A stretch of 64,000 bases of DNA from Pseudobutyrivibrio sp. GTDB lineage: Bacteria > Bacillota > Clostridia > Lachnospirales > Lachnospiraceae. The DNA lies in the NCBI RefSeq assembly GCF_015057185.1, contig NZ_SVEV01000007.1, forward strand, positions 1 to 64,000, in the 5' to 3' direction. The translations under genes were made by a program, and so were the position numbers. The notes under the pieces were generated by a model that made no database searches, was not told the origin of the DNA, and worked only from the letters and a program-made list of their open reading frames with translations. Below are positions 62,014 to 64,000 of this stretch, one piece after another. Position 1 is the first letter of the stretch. The number at the start of each line of letters is the position of its first letter.

Positions 62014-62928
62014 TTAAAGTTTAATTTTCAAAAAATCCCTTATTTCCTCTATTGATAGTGTTACCTTAATATCTCCCCCTATATCATCTGAGATATCTAG
62101 ACCACCCATGACAAAATATACGTTTTCATCATCTATATAAAAACCAAATTTTTTATAGTAATACTTTTTTACAAATTCTTCTTCATTTTCAAAATAATTC
62201 TTTATATCGTTTTCTAAATCGACTTCAGACCTAAATGATACATCTGAGAATTCACTTTTAATCTTACTACTGAGAATACTGTATAGATTGTCATTCAAAT
62301 CAATAACATCTTCAATCTCATAAATACTTCCATCCATAGGGTTGATATTATATGTATCAATCTCATATTTTGGATGGTACCTATATATCTCCACATGAGT
62401 AATAGTTTCGATAGAGATAATAGATGAATCCGAGCGCGAGATATCTGCTGATATCTCGATTGAATATGGTTTTTCTGGCAAAGTTGATAAATCTGCGCAT
62501 TGATTTATAGAATCTTTAAAGTCATCAACATTCGTTACAGCTTCATTTTTTATAATTTCATTAACATTTTCTAGTGCGCTACTGAGCCCAGCATATTCTT
62601 CGCTAGCTACCGTTATAGTTGGATATTCACAACTATATAAACCTTCATAAGCCTCTTCTGGATTTATACTGTTTACGTCAACAGATAAACTTATTTCTTC
62701 AGGCTCAACTACATCTTCGTCTGATACGGATACATCTTCAGTTGGATTCTGATTGTCTTGTACTGCTTCGTTTATATGTTTATTTTCAATTTCATTTACA
62801 TTATCTTGTGATACTTCCACATCTTCTTTGTTGTTACTAGTTTTCCCTTCTTTATTCGAACACCCAACTAATAAAAGTAGCACTCCAGTCATAACAACCT
62901 GAAAAATTATCTTGTTTCGTAATAACAT
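62014..62928 (-). CDS. Lipoprotein with shared N-terminal cassette and DUF3298-like domain, B
   Basis: A 304-residue lipoprotein. The first ~48 residues match lipoprotein A at 60872-61594. The C-terminal ~200 residues (YSCEYPTITVASEEYAG, KYEIDTYNINPMDGSIYEIEDV, KKFGFYIDDENVYFVM) resemble DUF3298/RsiV-like domains, which bind lysozyme or other ligands in some proteins. An immunity function is possible. AAAGGA precedes the ATG. Confidence 0.75.
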   Translation of the reverse strand: MLLRNKIIFQVVMTGVLLLLVGCSNKEGKTSNNKEDVEVSQDNVNEIENKHINEAVQDNQNPTEDVSVSDEDVVEPEEISLSVDVNSINPEEAYEGLYSCEYPTITVASEEYAGLSSALENVNEIIKNEAVTNVDDFKDSINQCADLSTLPEKPYSIEISADISRSDSSIISIETITHVEIYRYHPKYEIDTYNINPMDGSIYEIEDVIDLNDNLYSILSSKIKSEFSDVSFRSEVDLENDIKNYFENEEEFVKKYYYKKFGFYIDDENVYFVMGGLDISDDIGGDIKVTLSIEEIRDFLKIKL

Positions 62929-62990
62929 AAATTTATCCTTTATACTTATTTACTAACCTCTGTTATCGATGCACCATTTTTGTAACAGAC

Positions 62991-63689
62991 CTATTCCTCA
63001 AATACATCAAAAGTCTTTACACTATATCCATCAAAACAACTGTATTCATTCTTTACTAATGTAACGTTTGCTTTCTCTGTACTATTGTCTGATATATTAA
63101 AATCTGCTTCTATAACAATTTCTTCTTCATCTGAAATAACTTTATAAGATGCCAACTCTGCATATACAAACCCACTTGAACAATCATTTACGTCAACCTC
63201 ATAGTCGTCATCTATACTCTGAAATTCAACATAATTTCCTGATAGTGAATACTGTATATATTCTATTTGCTGTTTGTTTATGATACCTTCACTTTTGTCT
63301 AGGCTTTCGTATATATAGTCGAAACAAAACCAAGAATTTTGACAAAAATTCTTTATAAATGCGGATTCATCCTCGGCCTCCATTGTCTCATCTGAATTAT
63401 AATGCTTATAATAAATTGCCATGTTCTCTAGCAACAATTGAAGATTATTATCCACTTCAAACTCCGTGGAATACACATATTTTTCTATTTCTAAATCTGC
63501 AAACAAATCTAAATTGGTAGCTTTATTGTCCTCTGCTTTTTTGTCTTCACTTTTTTGTACTGATTCATCTGTATGACTTTTTATTTCTTCTTTTTCATTT
63601 CTCTGGTTTTCACTAGCATTATTAAAAGCACATCCTACCAGTAATGTACATGTAACTATCATTGTTAATATTTTCTTTATTTTTCCCAT
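62991..63689 (-). CDS. Lipoprotein, putative immunity protein
   Basis: A 232-residue lipoprotein with lipobox TLLVGC, a Lys/Glu/Asp-rich linker (about 22-60), helical and beta parts (LQLLLENMAIYYKHY, WFCFDYIYESLDKSEG). It follows the effector tail at 63699-64000 by nine bases, so it is the natural immunity candidate for that effector. No family is recognised. AGGAGAG precedes the ATG. Confidence 0.8.
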   Translation of the reverse strand: MGKIKKILTMIVTCTLLVGCAFNNASENQRNEKEEIKSHTDESVQKSEDKKAEDNKATNLDLFADLEIEKYVYSTEFEVDNNLQLLLENMAIYYKHYNSDETMEAEDESAFIKNFCQNSWFCFDYIYESLDKSEGIINKQQIEYIQYSLSGNYVEFQSIDDDYEVDVNDCSSGFVYAELASYKVISDEEEIVIEADFNISDNSTEKANVTLVKNEYSCFDGYSVKTFDVFEE

Positions 63690-63698
63690 TCTTCTCTC

Positions 63699-64000
63699 CT
63701 ACATATCAATGTGACCCACAATTTGCGCTTTTGTTACATGATTTCCTTCAAGGTTTAACTCTGAAGTATACTCTGTTGCACTGTAGTATTTGTCTCCATT
63801 ATCTTTATATTTCCAACCTGCCACCATAAACTCACAGGCGTTTATTGCTATAGATGTATTATTATTTCTTAAATATCCATGACCATAATCATCATTCTGC
63901 ACTTGTCCAACAGATAATTCATCATGTGGGTGATGTGTATATTTAACATCAAGAACTATAAAATTAAAATCACTTCCATCTTCTAAAAATACTTTTACTA
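63699..64000 (-). CDS. C-terminal part of a putative effector (runs off the window)
   Basis: The frame is open to the window edge on the minus strand; the visible ~100 residues are a C-terminal domain (VLDVKYTHHPHDELSVGQVQ, CEFMVAGWKYKDNGDKYYS). It is likely the toxic or target-binding end of an effector with immunity gene 62991-63689 behind it. A start at 63902 would be internal. No family is recognised. Confidence 0.6.
   Translation of the reverse strand, partial: VKVFLEDGSDFNFIVLDVKYTHHPHDELSVGQVQNDDYGHGYLRNNNTSIAINACEFMVAGWKYKDNGDKYYSATEYTSELNLEGNHVTKAQIVGHIDM

Overview
The window looks like a chromosomal segment of a motile, anaerobic, low-GC Firmicute of the family Lachnospiraceae, closest in style to Butyrivibrio, Pseudobutyrivibrio or Roseburia. 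This rests on strong GGAGG ribosome sites, lipoprotein-rich gene content, a flagellin/FliD/FliS/FlaG cluster with glycosyltransferases, and MATE and ECF transporters typical of that family. No rRNA or tRNA gene was seen. Genus is inferred from family knowledge; nothing in the window proves it.

Layout. 1-2.1 kb: the possible 5' end of a group II intron behind a terminator, then a large repeat-bearing beta-helix lipoprotein. 2.4-3.7 kb: an orphan FliD-like protein. 3.7-6.9 kb: two MATE transporters, one fused to an ATPase-like domain. 6.9-10.6 kb: a complete sugar ABC transporter (binding protein, double ATPase, permease). 10.7-20.2 kb: flagellar filament genes on the minus strand: FlaG, FliD, FliS, a FlgN-like chaperone, flagellin with a clear sigma-28 promoter, an unknown flagellar-locus protein and two glycosyltransferases likely to modify the filament. 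20.4-21.8 kb: a 73-bp phased array of inverted words followed by a PD-(D/E)XK nuclease-like gene. 21.8-34.1 kb: a regulated amine/amino-acid catabolic locus: LuxR regulator, PII-like protein, polyamine-type ABC transporter PotABCD, two ornithine-cyclodeaminase-family enzymes, an HcnABC-like flavin/iron-sulfur dehydrogenase complex and an iron alcohol dehydrogenase. 34.1-39.9 kb: NAD synthetase, DUF362, SPFH protein, a membrane protein and an SGNH hydrolase. 39.9-41 kb: a 15-unit 53-bp phased array followed by a strongly folded element. 41-48 kb: methyltransferase, CoaBC, an ECF S component (pantothenate-like), GH25 lysozyme and a chemoreceptor. 48.2-52.9 kb: a TIR/transmembrane/beta-propeller protein, then DUF3137 and LemA. 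52.9-64 kb: a type VIIb-secretion-style effector locus (YukD/EsaB-like protein, WXG-motif partner, a large putative effector, many lipoprotein or membrane-anchored small proteins that may be immunity proteins, and several recombined gene fragments). The window ends inside another putative effector.

How genes may work together. The flagellar genes form an assembly and export unit for a decorated filament. The 21.8-33.2 kb genes read as one regulon: uptake of a nitrogenous compound by PotABCD, oxidation by the HcnABC-like complex and imine reduction or deamination by the OCD-family enzymes, with two matching promoters that share an exact 15-bp motif. The 53-64 kb block is an accessory competition locus whose fragments show repeated shuffling of cassettes.

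The most unusual signal is the pair of intergenic arrays at 20.45-20.82 kb and 39.95-40.73 kb. In each, a short word and its reverse complement alternate at exactly fixed spacing (73-bp and 53-bp periods) while the DNA between them has drifted. The words differ between arrays but the design is the same, which suggests a family of elements held by selection on word and phase. One array lies directly upstream of a nuclease-like gene.
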